A stretch of DNA of 64,000 nucleotides from Nocardioides daeguensis (GCF_019192965.1 NZ_JAHTKU010000010.1:1-64000), one strand, 5' to 3'; shown: positions 46,647-55,030, counted from the first letter of the stretch. Numbers and translations: made by a program. The notes: a model not told the origin generated them from the letters alone.

Positions 46647-46649
46647 TGT
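46644..46649 (+). promoter_or_regulatory. -10 box TAGTGT overlapping the cysA stop
   Basis: TAGTGT includes the cysA stop codon and ends 7 nt before GTG 46657. It could give a leaderless transcript for the next gene. Co-transcription with cysA is an alternative. Confidence 0.35.
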
Positions 46650-46656
46650 GGGGCGC

Positions 46657-47109
46657 GTGAGCTATCTGCGGGCGACGCGGGTCCTGTGCTGGCTGCTCGG
46701 GATCGCGGTACTGGTGTCGGTGGTCCACTACGTCGACAACTACGTCAACTACGACGACTACCCGGTGCCGGGTCCCGACGCGGCCGTGCCCGCGCCGTCC
46801 GCGAGGCTCGTCGCGATCGGCTGGTTCGTGTTCACCGCGTTCGGCGCGGCGGGCCTGCTGCTGTGGTTCCGCCGCCACATCACCTCGGCGGCGGTCGCGC
46901 TCACCGGCTACTCGGTGTCCGGCCTGATCGGCCTCGCCCACTACACCGTGGCCGGCGCCACCGACATGGTCTGGTGGCGCCAGCTGCACGTCGTCGCCGA
47001 CATCGTCTGCGGCGCCGCGGTGCTCGGCTTCGCGCTGTGGGCGGCGAAGCACGCAGGCGTGCTCATCCCTCCGGGGGCGAAGCAGCCTCCTGCTCGGCCC
47101 TCTTCTTGA
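46657..47109 (+). CDS. Hypothetical membrane protein, four helices
   Basis: 150 aa. Hydrophobic segments: RVLCWLLGIAVLVSVVHYVD, VAIGWFVFTAFGAAGLLLWF, TSAAVALTGYSVSGLIGLAH and VVADIVCGAAVLGFALWAA. A loop carrying the tyrosine/aspartate-rich DNYVNYDDYPVPG lies after the first helix. No family is recognised. GTG 46657 is preferred; GTG 46648 would overlap the -10 box. Its 3' end overlaps the SRPBCC gene on the other strand by 47 bp. Confidence 0.7.
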   Translation: MSYLRATRVLCWLLGIAVLVSVVHYVDNYVNYDDYPVPGPDAAVPAPSARLVAIGWFVFTAFGAAGLLLWFRRHITSAAVALTGYSVSGLIGLAHYTVAGATDMVWWRQLHVVADIVCGAAVLGFALWAAKHAGVLIPPGAKQPPARPSS

Positions 47110-47548
47110 GTCCCTCGGCATGGCGCCGGAAGCCGTCGGCCACCCGCCCCGGTCCCGCGAGGCGGACCAGCGGTCCGCTGAACTCCTCGACCGTCTCGTA
47201 CGTCGTCGGCCCGCCCGGTCGCTGCGTGAGGCGCTGGTGGCGCACCCCCCTCACCAGTCCCAGCTTCGAGGGCAGGCCCTCGTAGACGTAGGACATCAGC
47301 GCGGTCGTCGTACCGGTGGCGGGGTCGGTCGTCGGTCCGTCGAGCGCGGTGATCCGCTCGGGCGAGCGGGTGCGGCCGCCGGTGGCCCACACGACGTGGA
47401 GCACGATCGGGTTGCTGACCGCGGCGGGTTGCGCGGTCTCGGCGCGCTCGACGAAGGGGTTCCACTCGCCGTACCGCTCGGTGTCGGTCATGACGGCCCA
47501 CACGACGGCGAGCGGGGCGTCGATGTCGATCTGCGCGGAGGGTTTCAC
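47063..47548 (-). CDS. SRPBCC family protein
   Basis: 161-aa START/Bet v 1-like ligand-binding fold. The start VKPSAQIDIDAPLAVVWAVMTDTERYGEWNPFV is the classical polyketide-cyclase/SRPBCC entry. It ends with a long C-terminal helix (LAGPGRVADGFRRHAEGLKKRA). The ligand is unknown. GTG 47548 is chosen because upstream sequence is a shadow of the lhgO promoter. It is divergent from lhgO (43 bp). Confidence 0.8.
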   Translation of the reverse strand: MKPSAQIDIDAPLAVVWAVMTDTERYGEWNPFVERAETAQPAAVSNPIVLHVVWATGGRTRSPERITALDGPTTDPATGTTTALMSYVYEGLPSKLGLVRGVRHQRLTQRPGGPTTYETVEEFSGPLVRLAGPGRVADGFRRHAEGLKKRAEQEAASPPEG

Positions 47549-47591
47549 GGGGCCATCATGGCCGAGCCGGAGGGCCCGCCATGATGGTTCC

Positions 47592-48800
47592 GTGAGCGGG
47601 AGCACGGTCGGCATCGTCGGTGGCGGCATCGTCGGCCTGGCCGTGGGTCGTGAGCTGGTCCGCCGCCGCCCGGGTGTGACGGTCGTGGTGCTGGAGAAGG
47701 AGGCACGGCTCGCCGCGCACCAGACCGGCCACAACTCCGGCGTCGTGCACGCGGGCATCTACTACCGGCCCGGAAGCCTCAAGGCCGAGCTGTGCACGCG
47801 CGGGCGGGCGCTGATGCGCGACTACTGCGCCGAGCACGCGATCGCCTACGACGAGTGCGGCAAGCTGGTGGTCGCCGTCGACGAGGCCGAGCTGCCGCGC
47901 TTCGAGGCGCTCGCCCGCACCGCCCGGGAGAACGGCGTCCCCGGGCTGCGCCGCCTCGACGGGCCTGCCCTGCGCGAGGTCGAGGCGCACGCCTCCGGGC
48001 TGGCCGCGCTGCACTCACCGCGGACCGCCATCACCGACTACGTCGCCGTCGCCGAGGCGCTGGCGCGCGAGATCGTGACGGCCGGGGGAGCGGTGCACCT
48101 CGGCGCCGCGGTGGTGGGCGTCGACGGCGTCCCGGGAGGCCTCGACGTGCGGACGACGAGCGGCCGGCACCGCGTCGACGAGCTGGTGGTCTGCGGTGGG
48201 CTGCAGTCCGACCGCCTCGGCCGGCTCGTGGGCGGTCCGGCGACGCCGCGGATCGTGCCCTTCCGGGGCGAGTACATGGCGGTCGCGCCGGCCAAGGAGG
48301 ACCTGGTGCGCGGCATGGTCTACCCGGTGCCCGACCCGGCGTACCCCTTCCTCGGCGTGCACTTCACCCGCCGCGTCGGCGGGGGCCTGGAGGTCGGGCC
48401 GAACGCCTTCCTCGCGTTCAGCCGCGACGGCTACGGGCGGGCCTCCCTCTCGCCTCGTGACCTCGTGGACACGCTGGGGTACGGCGGGTTCTGGCGGTTC
48501 GCCCGCCGGCACTGGCGGACCGGGGTGGGGGAGCTGCGGGGAGTGCTGTCGCGCACCGCGTACATGCGCAGCGCGCAGCGCTACGTCCCCGCCATCGGGC
48601 CCGACGACGTCGCCCGGGCCGGGCTCGGGCTGCGCGCGCAGGCGGTCGAGGTGGACGGCTCGCTGGTCGACGACTTCGTCATCCACCGCAGCAACCGGAT
48701 CACCGCGGTCCGCAACGCGCCGTCCCCGGCGGCGACCTCCAGCCTGGCGATCGCCGAGCACGTCGTGGGGCAGATGGGTCAGCGGGCGCGGGAGGCGTAG
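47592..48800 (+). CDS. lhgO: L-2-hydroxyglutarate oxidase
   Basis: 402-aa FAD-dependent oxidoreductase of the DAO superfamily, converting L-2-hydroxyglutarate to 2-oxoglutarate. The FAD site is GIVGGGIVGLAVGREL (residues 7-22). HQTGHNSGVVHAGIYYRPGSLKA is the LhgO/YgaF hallmark. FRGEYMAVAP, PVPDPAYPFLGVHFTRRVGG and RSAQRYVPAIGPDDV follow. GTG 47592 is set by the FAD motif. The quinone pool is the likely electron acceptor. Confidence 0.9.
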   Translation: MSGSTVGIVGGGIVGLAVGRELVRRRPGVTVVVLEKEARLAAHQTGHNSGVVHAGIYYRPGSLKAELCTRGRALMRDYCAEHAIAYDECGKLVVAVDEAELPRFEALARTARENGVPGLRRLDGPALREVEAHASGLAALHSPRTAITDYVAVAEALAREIVTAGGAVHLGAAVVGVDGVPGGLDVRTTSGRHRVDELVVCGGLQSDRLGRLVGGPATPRIVPFRGEYMAVAPAKEDLVRGMVYPVPDPAYPFLGVHFTRRVGGGLEVGPNAFLAFSRDGYGRASLSPRDLVDTLGYGGFWRFARRHWRTGVGELRGVLSRTAYMRSAQRYVPAIGPDDVARAGLGLRAQAVEVDGSLVDDFVIHRSNRITAVRNAPSPAATSSLAIAEHVVGQMGQRAREA

Positions 48801-49546
48801 ACGTTGGCCAGGTCGGCGATGTCGGCGACGTAGGTGTCGGAGTGGTTGAAGCTGAACACCGCGCTGCGCCAGGTGTCGGGGTCGGCGAGGTCGCCGGCGT
48901 GGCACAGGTAGCGCGCGGCCGCCAGGGCCGCGTCGTCGATCTGGTTGGGGTCCACGACACCGTCGCCGTTGCCGTCGGCGCCCCAGCGCAGCCAGGTCGA
49001 CGGGATGAACTGCAGCGGCCCGATCGCCCGGTCCCACGTGGACTCCCCGTCGAGGACCCCGCCGTCGGTGTCGTGGACCGCGCCGAACGCGCCACCGTCG
49101 AGCACCGGCCCGAGGATCCGCGGGCGCGGCACCCCGTCGTCGCCGAGCGCCGAGCCGTCGACGCTGCCGTGGTGGGACTCGATGCCGCCGATCGCGGCCA
49201 GGCTGTTCCAGGCGACGCGGCAGCCGGGCTGCTCGGCCGCCACCCGAAGGTGCGCCCGGGCGTACGCCGCCAGCGCCCGCGGCGGGATCCCCGTCTGCCC
49301 GGCCACCCGGGCCAGCCACGCCGCGTCGGGCCGGTACGGGTCCGGCGCGGTCGCGGGCAGGGCGGGCGCGGCCGGCGCTGCCGGAGCGGCGCCGGTGACC
49401 GCAGGAGCCGGCTGTGCCGGCGGTGGCGTACGACGACGGGCCGAGCTCGCGTCGTACGCGAAGGCCACGCCGACGCCGATCACCAGCGCGACCGTGAGGA
49501 CCGCGAGACCGATCGCGCCGACCAGGTAGCGGTCGGGCCGGGGCAT
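48779..49546 (-). CDS. Membrane-anchored lytic murein transglycosylase
   Basis: 255 aa. A TM anchor (YLVGAIGLAVLTVALVIGVG) precedes a Pro/Ala linker. The SLT domain has LAAIGGIESHHGS (catalytic Glu123), TWDRAIGPLQFIPSTWLRWG, ADGNGDGVVDPNQIDDAALA and SVFSFNHSDTYVADI-type C-terminal motifs. It is a paralogue of the broken gene at 1-644 and shows what that gene lacks. Its 3' end overlaps lhgO by 22 bp on the other strand. Confidence 0.88.
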   Translation of the reverse strand: MPRPDRYLVGAIGLAVLTVALVIGVGVAFAYDASSARRRTPPPAQPAPAVTGAAPAAPAAPALPATAPDPYRPDAAWLARVAGQTGIPPRALAAYARAHLRVAAEQPGCRVAWNSLAAIGGIESHHGSVDGSALGDDGVPRPRILGPVLDGGAFGAVHDTDGGVLDGESTWDRAIGPLQFIPSTWLRWGADGNGDGVVDPNQIDDAALAAARYLCHAGDLADPDTWRSAVFSFNHSDTYVADIADLANVYASRAR

Positions 49547-49556
49547 CAGGGCAAGG

Positions 49557-50048
49557 TCAGCGGTAGTTGGTGAACTGCACCGCGAAGTCGTAGTCCTGCG
49601 CCTTGACCAGCGCCTGGACGGCCTGGAGATCGTCGCGCTTCTTGGAGGAGACACGCAGCTCGTCGCCCTGGATCTGCGCCTTGACGCCCTTCGGGCCCTC
49701 GTCGCGGATCAGCTTGGAGATCTTCTTGGCGTCCTCGGAGGTGATGCCCTCCTTGAGCGTGATCCCGATCTTCGACACCTGGCCGGACTGGCGCGGCTCG
49801 GAGGCGTCGAGGATCTTCAGGGACTGGTTGCGCTTGATCAGCTTGTCCTGGAAGACGCTGAGCACGGCGTTGGCGCGGTCGTCGGCGGAGGCGCTGATCT
49901 CGATCGCCTGCTCGCCCTTCCACTCGATCGAGGCACCGGTGCCCTTGAAGTCGAAGCGGGTCGAGATCTCGCGCGCCGTCTGACCGAGCGCGTTGTCGAC
50001 CTCCTGGCGGTCGATCTTGGAGACGATGTCGAACGAGGAGTCGGCCAT
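49557..50048 (-). CDS. YajQ family cyclic di-GMP-binding protein
   Basis: 163 aa, full length. [23 protein letters not shown], then [18 protein letters not shown], and the C-terminal [16 protein letters not shown] are the UPF0234/YajQ signature. Two ferredoxin-like domains are expected. Family members bind nucleotides such as c-di-GMP and act as regulators or RNA chaperones; the role here is unknown. It is divergent from tRNA-Tyr, a placement seen in other actinobacteria. Confidence 0.94.
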   Translation of the reverse strand: MADSSFDIVSKIDRQEVDNALGQTAREISTRFDFKGTGASIEWKGEQAIEISASADDRANAVLSVFQDKLIKRNQSLKILDASEPRQSGQVSKIGITLKEGITSEDAKKISKLIRDEGPKGVKAQIQGDELRVSSKKRDDLQAVQALVKAQDYDFAVQFTNYR

Positions 50049-50139
50049 GGGTGTCACCTGCTGATTCGGAGTGGTCAGTCGTGCTGCGCTATTGTTCCGC
50101 GTAGTGGTCCGGTCGCCAAAAGCGGTCGGACGACACCGA

Positions 50140-50221
50140 GGCAGGTTGCCCGAGCGGCCAATGGGAGCGGACTGTAAATCCGTCGGCTTTGCCTTCGAAG
50201 GTTCGAATCCTTCACCTGCCA
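50140..50221 (+). tRNA. tRNA-Tyr (anticodon GTA)
   Basis: Acceptor stem GGCAGGT/ACCTGCC, D-loop TGCCCGAGCGGCCAATGGG, anticodon loop CTGTAAA, a long class II variable arm, and T-arm GGTTCGAATCC. The 82-nt length and discriminator A fit bacterial tRNA-Tyr. CCA is not encoded and must be added. Confidence 0.96.
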
Positions 50222-50228
50222 CGGCAAG

Positions 50229-50271
50229 AACCGCCCCTGGCCCGCGACCGCGGACCGGGGGCGGTTTGCTT
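50229..50271 (+). terminator. Intrinsic terminator after tRNA-Tyr
   Basis: AACCGCCCC pairs with GGGGCGGTT (about 50257-50266) around a GC-rich inner hairpin (GGCCCGCGACCGCGGACC), followed by TGCTTTCC. It starts 8 nt after the tRNA. Confidence 0.8.
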
Positions 50272-50328
50272 TCCTCGCCTCGGGACGGCTCAGGACGCGC
50301 TCGAGGATCGGACGCCGTTCCCCGCCGA

Positions 50329-50460
50329 GAGGAAGCGGCAGCTCAACGGTGAGGAAGCGGCAGCTCAACGGTGAGGAAGCGGCAGCTCAACGGTGAGGAA
50401 GCGGCAGCTCAACGGTGAGGAAGCGGCAGCTCAACGGTGAGGAAGCGGCAGGTCAACGAC
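50329..50460. repeat. 22-bp tandem repeat, six units
   Basis: The unit GAGGAAGCGGCAGCTCAACGGT occurs five times exactly (starts 50329, 50351, 50373, 50395, 50417). A sixth variant copy (50439-50460) reads GGTCAACGAC at its end. There are no spacers, so it is not CRISPR. It lies between the convergent ends of tRNA-Tyr and the propeller gene; the rest of this 250-bp stretch holds only the tRNA terminator. 22 bp is about two helical turns, so it could be a protein-binding array or a simple minisatellite. Confidence 0.9.
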
Positions 50461-50471
50461 CTCGGGACCGG

Positions 50472-52445
50472 CTAGGGGCGGGCCTGGTAGAGGAACAGGG
50501 CCCGGGAGGACCAGCCTGACCCGGAGGGGGCGATCTGGGTGGCGGTGCCGGCGACGGCGCCGGTCGGGGTCCAGTCGGCCCGGTTGAGGGAGCCGTTGGA
50601 GAGGGCGAACCAGAGCTTGCCGTTGGCGACGAAGGCGCCCCGCATCGAGCCGTAGCTGACGCCGGCGACCGACGACACCGCGAACCGCTGCTGGCCGACC
50701 ACGCCGGACTCGGCCTCGAAGGCGCGGCGGAAGAGCTGCGTGGAGCCGGACTTGGTGAAGTAGATCCAGCCGCGGTCGTAGAACAGGCTGGTGATCGCCG
50801 GGATGTCGGCGGTGTGCCAGTCGGACTGCAGGACGATCCGGTCGGCGGTGTTGACCGTCGACTCGGGGCCGTAGGCGGTGCCGTCGAAGGTGCGGCGGGT
50901 CAGCGTCCGGTTGGCGTAGGCCGTGTAGAGGTCGCCGTTGACCATGAACGCCCCGACCGTCGTACCCCAGCCGGTGCCGTTGGGCGCATCGGTGGGTGCG
51001 GTGGCGGTGGTGCCGTCGAAGCCGAGGTGCTGCAGCTGGCTGCCGCCGCTGGCGACGCGGTACACCTCACCGGGGAGTGTGCCGACCTGGCGGGCCGGGA
51101 CGGCCGTGCCGGAGGCGAGCGGGACGAAGGCGACCTTGCGGTGGGTCTCGCCGGCGAAGGTGTCGGTGTCGGAGCCGACGAACAGCCCCTCGGGGGTGGC
51201 GATCATGTCGCGGACGCCGGCGCCGAGGGTGCGGGTCGGGTTCCACGAGTAGGGCATGCCGTTGGCGACGTCGAGGGCCGCGATGCCGGGCCGGGAGACG
51301 GCGCCCTGGCCGGCGGCGTCGCCGCGGGTCGGGTTGTTCTGCCAGCGCATGTGGCCGCCGGTGTAGACGACGTCGTCGGTGACCTCGACGGTCCACGTCG
51401 TGTCGCCGCCGGTGTACGCCGTCCAGCTGGGTCGTACGTCGGTGCCCGTCGCGCCCGTCTCGAAGCGGGCGACGACGTCGCAGCCGCTGGTGCCGGCCAC
51501 GCTGCTGGTGTAGCCGCCGTAGGCGCCGGTGGTCGAGACGACGAAGAAGCTGCCGTCGGGGGAGAACTCGACGTCGGTCAGGTAGGTCTCGAACGAGGAG
51601 CTGCACGCCGACTCGAACTGCCTCGTGTAGTACGGCGCGATCGAGAGGCTCGGGCCGCTGATGTCCAGCACGGCGAACTGGTGGCGATGGATGCCGTTGA
51701 CGGTGTCGAAGTTGCCGATCAGCACCAGGCGGCTGTTGGTGGGGTCGGTCGCGATCTTCTGCACGTTGGTGTAGCTGCCGCGGTGCACCCCGGCGACGAC
51801 GGCGGTGTAGTACGGGTCGCGGGCGCCGGTGGTGGCGTCCAAGGCGCCGAGCGCCCGGCTCGGCTGGCCCTGCAGGTAGGTGAACTTGCCGGCGACCCAC
51901 AGCCGGTTCCCGGTCACGGAGACGTCGCGCACCTGTCCGTCGATGGTGCCGGGCCGGAAGGTCGGGTTCCGGGTGCCGGTGGCGACATCGGCCTTGTAGA
52001 GCCGGCTGACCGACACCGACGTACCGCCGGACCTGGCGCTGGTGAAGGCGCCACCGATGTAGACCGACGTCCCGTCGGAGGCCGGCTCGAGCGTGTAGAC
52101 CCGGCCGTTGGGGTTCGGCACGAAGGTCGTGCTGACCTGGCCGCTGAAGGCGTTGAACGCGAACAGGTTGGTGCGCGGGATGTCGGTCGCGCTGCCGGCG
52201 TTGCGGACCCGGGTGAACGAGCCGCCCACGATCACCGTGTCGCCGACCCGAGTCATCGAGTACACCGCGCCGTCCATGACGTGCGGGGTGAAGCCGACCG
52301 GGTCGTCGTCGACGATGCGGCCCGTCTGCGGGGCCGCGTTGCCAGTGTCCGCGGCGTGGGCCGGGGGAGAGGCGGCCCCCGCGAGGAAGGTGGTGACGAG
52401 AATTCCCACGGCGAGCAGGATGCCGGTCGTTCTGCGCGCGATCAC
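50472..52445 (-). CDS. Secreted beta-propeller protein (DUF5122-like repeats)
   Basis: 657 aa with a signal peptide (ILLAVGILVTTFLAGAASPPAHA). Propeller units carry the phrase (V/L)xxGGxFTxV: VIVGGSFTRVRN, VYIGGAFTSARS, LWVAGKFTYLQG, LVLIGNFDTVNG, VYTGGHMRWQN, LFVGSDTDTFAG. Interblade text such as VEFSPDGSFFVV is similar to the propeller core of the 1835-aa protein at 57441. The C-terminal ~200 residues form another beta domain (FRRAFEAESGV, LWFALSNGSLNR). Likely an extracellular partner of the exopolysaccharide; function not known. Confidence 0.8.
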   Translation of the reverse strand: MIARRTTGILLAVGILVTTFLAGAASPPAHAADTGNAAPQTGRIVDDDPVGFTPHVMDGAVYSMTRVGDTVIVGGSFTRVRNAGSATDIPRTNLFAFNAFSGQVSTTFVPNPNGRVYTLEPASDGTSVYIGGAFTSARSGGTSVSVSRLYKADVATGTRNPTFRPGTIDGQVRDVSVTGNRLWVAGKFTYLQGQPSRALGALDATTGARDPYYTAVVAGVHRGSYTNVQKIATDPTNSRLVLIGNFDTVNGIHRHQFAVLDISGPSLSIAPYYTRQFESACSSSFETYLTDVEFSPDGSFFVVSTTGAYGGYTSSVAGTSGCDVVARFETGATGTDVRPSWTAYTGGDTTWTVEVTDDVVYTGGHMRWQNNPTRGDAAGQGAVSRPGIAALDVANGMPYSWNPTRTLGAGVRDMIATPEGLFVGSDTDTFAGETHRKVAFVPLASGTAVPARQVGTLPGEVYRVASGGSQLQHLGFDGTTATAPTDAPNGTGWGTTVGAFMVNGDLYTAYANRTLTRRTFDGTAYGPESTVNTADRIVLQSDWHTADIPAITSLFYDRGWIYFTKSGSTQLFRRAFEAESGVVGQQRFAVSSVAGVSYGSMRGAFVANGKLWFALSNGSLNRADWTPTGAVAGTATQIAPSGSGWSSRALFLYQARP

Positions 52446-52479
52446 CGTCCCATCGGACTCCGTCCCAGTGGCCCGCGAA

Positions 52480-52495
52480 TGACCCGTATTGGTGA
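52480..52495. promoter_or_regulatory. EPS-region palindrome site A
   Basis: TGACCCGTATTGGTGA, a 5-6-5 imperfect palindrome 35 bp upstream of the propeller gene start (minus strand). It shares layout with sites B-F; see the findings. Confidence 0.5.
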
Positions 52496-52515
52496 AAAGC
52501 CCCTACCTGCAGGAA

Positions 52516-52533
52516 TCTCGCCTGGTGGCGAGA
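52516..52533 (-). terminator. Hairpin after the sugar transferase gene
   Basis: TCTCGCC and GGCGAGA pair perfectly around a 4-nt loop just beyond the sugar transferase stop at 52539. There is no T-tract, so it may be a weak or factor-dependent terminator that separates the transferase operon from the propeller gene. Confidence 0.5.
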
Positions 52534-52538
52534 CGTCG

Positions 52539-53975
52539 TCAGTAGGCGCCGCGGCCGCTGAGGACCGCGCCGGCGGTGCGCAGCAGGATCCGGACGTCCA
52601 GCAGCAGCGACCAGTTGTCGACGTAGTGCTGGTCGAGACGGACCGCCTCGTCCCACGACAGGTCCGCCCGACCGGACACCTGCCACAGCCCGGTCATCCC
52701 GGGCCGCACGACCAGCCGGTGGCGGACGTCGGGCAGGTAGGCCGCCACCTCGCACGGGAGGGCCGGGCGCGGGCCGACCAAGGACATCTGGCCGAGGGCC
52801 ACGTTGATCAGCTGCGGAAGCTCGTCGAGCGAGGTACGCCGCAACCACCGCCCCACCCGGGTGATCCGCGGGTCCTGGCGGATCTTGAACAGCGGGCCGC
52901 TCGCCTCGTTGAGCTCGACCAGGTCGGCGACGGCGTCACCGGCGTCGTGGCTCATCGTGCGCAGCTTCCACATCGTGAAGGGCGCGTCACCGGAGCCGAT
53001 CCGGGTCTGCCGGAAGAAGGCCGGCCCCGGGGAGTCGAGACGGATGGCGAGGGCGAGGGCGAGCAGCAGCGGCGAGAGGACGAGGAGGGCCAGCGTCGCG
53101 ATCGTCCGGTCCAGGGCGTGCTTGACCAGGTGGGAGGGGCCGAGGCGCCGGGGCGCTCCGACGTGGAGCAGGGGGAGCTGCTCGCCCACGTCGAGGCGGA
53201 TCCGGCCGGCCGGCGAGGTCAGCAGTCCGGTCCAGACGAAGATCGCGACGCCGGCCTCCTCGAGGCACCAGCACAGTCGCTGCAGGTCGTCCGCCGGGAT
53301 CGCGGGGTCCGGCGCGAGGATCACGGCGTCGGCGCCGCTCATCCGTGCCGCGGGGACGCAGGCCGCGATCCCGGGGACGACGGGGATGCCGTCGAGCGGC
53401 CCCGAGGCGGTGGGGTCGCCCGCGGCGACGCAGGCGCCGACCACGGCGAACCGGTGGGTGCCGGACCGGCGGAGCCGGTCGAGCAGGCCGGGCAGGGTGT
53501 CGGCGGTGCCGGCCACCACGACCCGGTGGGTCACGCCGCTGAGCCGGACCCCGCGTCGCGCCGCCCAGGCCAGCGAGCCGCGGCCGACAGCGCCCAGCGC
53601 CGCGGTGAGGAGGCACACCGCGGTGACGGTGCGGGCGGCCAGCGGGTAGGCGACCAGCTCGGCCACGAGCAGCATGCCGGTCGGCAGGACCAGCGACGCG
53701 ACGGTGAGCCGGCGGATCCGGGCCGCGACGTTGCCCGGCAGCTGGTAGTCGCCGGTCGAGCCGACGGCGACCAGCCACATCGGGACGAACAGGAACGCCG
53801 GCGCCAGGTTGGCGATCGCGTGCGGGACCACGCCGGCGACGAGTACGACGACGGTCGCGGCGACCAGGTCGCACAGCGCGAGGAGCCAGCCCGTGCGGTG
53901 CAACGGGGCGACGGCGTCGGCCCCGGCGCGCACGGCCTCGGGCAGTGCGGCCGCCCTGGCCCAGACGAGGCTCAT
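52539..53975 (-). CDS. Exopolysaccharide polyprenyl-phosphate glycosylphosphotransferase
   Basis: 478-aa membrane enzyme of the WcaJ/WbaP-like family that loads the first sugar-1-phosphate onto undecaprenyl phosphate. There are four or five N-terminal helices (LALCDLVAATVVVLVAGVV onwards), a CoA-binding-like middle domain (VVAGTADTLPGLLDRL), then the catalytic domain. The catalytic domain carries RIGSGDAPFTMWKLRTM, RWLRRTSLDELPQL (key Asp-Glu), MSLVGPRPALP and MTGLWQVSGR. It is intact. Its start overlaps the glycosyltransferase gene before it (ATGA). Confidence 0.92.
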   Translation of the reverse strand: MSLVWARAAALPEAVRAGADAVAPLHRTGWLLALCDLVAATVVVLVAGVVPHAIANLAPAFLFVPMWLVAVGSTGDYQLPGNVAARIRRLTVASLVLPTGMLLVAELVAYPLAARTVTAVCLLTAALGAVGRGSLAWAARRGVRLSGVTHRVVVAGTADTLPGLLDRLRRSGTHRFAVVGACVAAGDPTASGPLDGIPVVPGIAACVPAARMSGADAVILAPDPAIPADDLQRLCWCLEEAGVAIFVWTGLLTSPAGRIRLDVGEQLPLLHVGAPRRLGPSHLVKHALDRTIATLALLVLSPLLLALALAIRLDSPGPAFFRQTRIGSGDAPFTMWKLRTMSHDAGDAVADLVELNEASGPLFKIRQDPRITRVGRWLRRTSLDELPQLINVALGQMSLVGPRPALPCEVAAYLPDVRHRLVVRPGMTGLWQVSGRADLSWDEAVRLDQHYVDNWSLLLDVRILLRTAGAVLSGRGAY

Positions 53976-54466
53976 CGGTGCACGAGGTTCTCGACGAGTG
54001 CCTCGAACCGGGCCAGGGTGGGGGACACCCGGTGCGCGACCGGGAGGTGGTGGCCGGTCAGCACCGCGAGGGACAGGCGGGTGGCCAGCTCCTCCTCGTC
54101 GTACGCGGTGACGACCAGGCCGGTGCGGCCGAGGAAGCGGGCGAAGCGCAGCTGGTGGTCGTCGACGTGCTCACCGTGGCGGGGGTCGCGGGGGACGACG
54201 ACCGGCAGGTGGCCGTGCTCACGGGCGTCCATGATCGTGCCGGGTCCGCCGTGGGTCACGACCGCGGCGGCGCGGTCGAGCAGCTCGGCCATCGGCTCCG
54301 GGCCGAGCAACGGCGCGCCGGACAGGTACGACGGCAGCGGGGTCGAGCCGTGCTGGACGTGGAAGGTGAACCGGCCCTGCTCCTGCAGGTCGCCGGCCCA
54401 GGCCAGCAACCGGTCGAACCGGTGGTGGTCGGTGCCCAGGAAGATCGCGACGAGCGGCGGCGTCAC
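53972..54466 (-). CDS. Glycosyltransferase family 28 C-terminal domain protein (PssE/EpsF/Alg13-like)
   Basis: 164-aa UDP-sugar-binding half of a split glycosyltransferase. VAIFLGTDHHRFDRLLAW, HVQHGSTPLP, AAAVVTHGGPGTIMDARE and VVVPRDPRHGEHVDDHQLRFA form the nucleotide-sugar site. The partner Alg14-like half is encoded just upstream, as in PssD/PssE systems. GTG 54466 overlaps the partner stop (GTGA); the start is chosen on that basis, and GTG 54469 is possible. Confidence 0.85.
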   Translation of the reverse strand: MTPPLVAIFLGTDHHRFDRLLAWAGDLQEQGRFTFHVQHGSTPLPSYLSGAPLLGPEPMAELLDRAAAVVTHGGPGTIMDAREHGHLPVVVPRDPRHGEHVDDHQLRFARFLGRTGLVVTAYDEEELATRLSLAVLTGHHLPVAHRVSPTLARFEALVENLVHR

Positions 54467-54912
54467 CACAGCTCTCCGACCAGGACCGAGGAACGGTAGA
54501 GGTGCTGCTGCTCGGGCCACTGCACGAGGAACAGGTCGGTGGCCGGCCGGCACAGCCTGCCGGTGAGGGTGGGGGTCTCCACCCGGTCGTAGACCTCGAG
54601 GTAGATCGAGGAGGTGTGCCGGCGGCGGCGCAGCCAGAAGTAGGGGACCGCCACGGCGGCGCCGGTCGAGACGACGACGTCGGGCGCGAAGCTCTCGAGC
54701 ACATGGCGGGCCTGGACCGAGTTCCGGGCGAGGTTGACCAGGTTGCGCGTCGTCGGGTGGTGCGCCCAGGTGACCTCCTCGCCCTCGAGCTTGGCCACCG
54801 CGTCGGCGGTGTCGAACGTGACCCAGTGCCGGTCGTGCTTCTCCCACCACGGGCGCAGGCACATCAGCTGGGCGAGATGACCGCCCGAGGAAGAGACGAG
54901 TAGGACCCTCAT
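54463..54912 (-). CDS. PssD/Cps14F-type glycosyltransferase subunit (Alg14-like)
   Basis: 149-aa membrane-anchoring half of the two-component glycosyltransferase. MRVLLVSSSGGHLAQLMCL is the family start, with SFAPDVVVSTGAAVAVPYFW next, and IYLEVYDRVETPTLTGRL near the C-terminus. ATG 54912 is preceded by GGAGGGCGTC. The next gene supplies the catalytic half. It opens the operon Alg14-like, Alg13-like, sugar transferase. Confidence 0.86.
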   Translation of the reverse strand: MRVLLVSSSGGHLAQLMCLRPWWEKHDRHWVTFDTADAVAKLEGEEVTWAHHPTTRNLVNLARNSVQARHVLESFAPDVVVSTGAAVAVPYFWLRRRRHTSSIYLEVYDRVETPTLTGRLCRPATDLFLVQWPEQQHLYRSSVLVGELW

Positions 54913-54976
54913 GACGCCCTCCCAGCGCTTCGACGGCTGTCGGTGTCCCCTGACCCTAGGGACGAGCCGTTGGCGT

Positions 54977-55000
54977 GACATGCCCCAAATACGGCATGTC
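54977..55000. promoter_or_regulatory. EPS-region palindrome site B
   Basis: GACATGCC and GGCATGTC are perfect 8-bp inverted arms around CCAAATAC. The core TGCCCCAAATACGGCA (54981-54996) has the 5-6-5 layout of the other sites. It lies about 70 bp upstream of the glycosyltransferase operon start, in the gap before the response regulator stop. Confidence 0.6.
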
Positions 55001-55030
55001 TGGAGAGGTGCGCAGAAGGACCAGGGAGCG

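Noticed and set aside
50329..50460. Possible CRISPR array
   Set aside because: Units are directly abutting with no variable spacers, and no cas genes are near.
50140..50460. Integrated element at tRNA-Tyr
   Set aside because: No integrase, no duplicated tRNA 3' end and no direct repeat of an attachment site is visible; only the tandem array is unusual.
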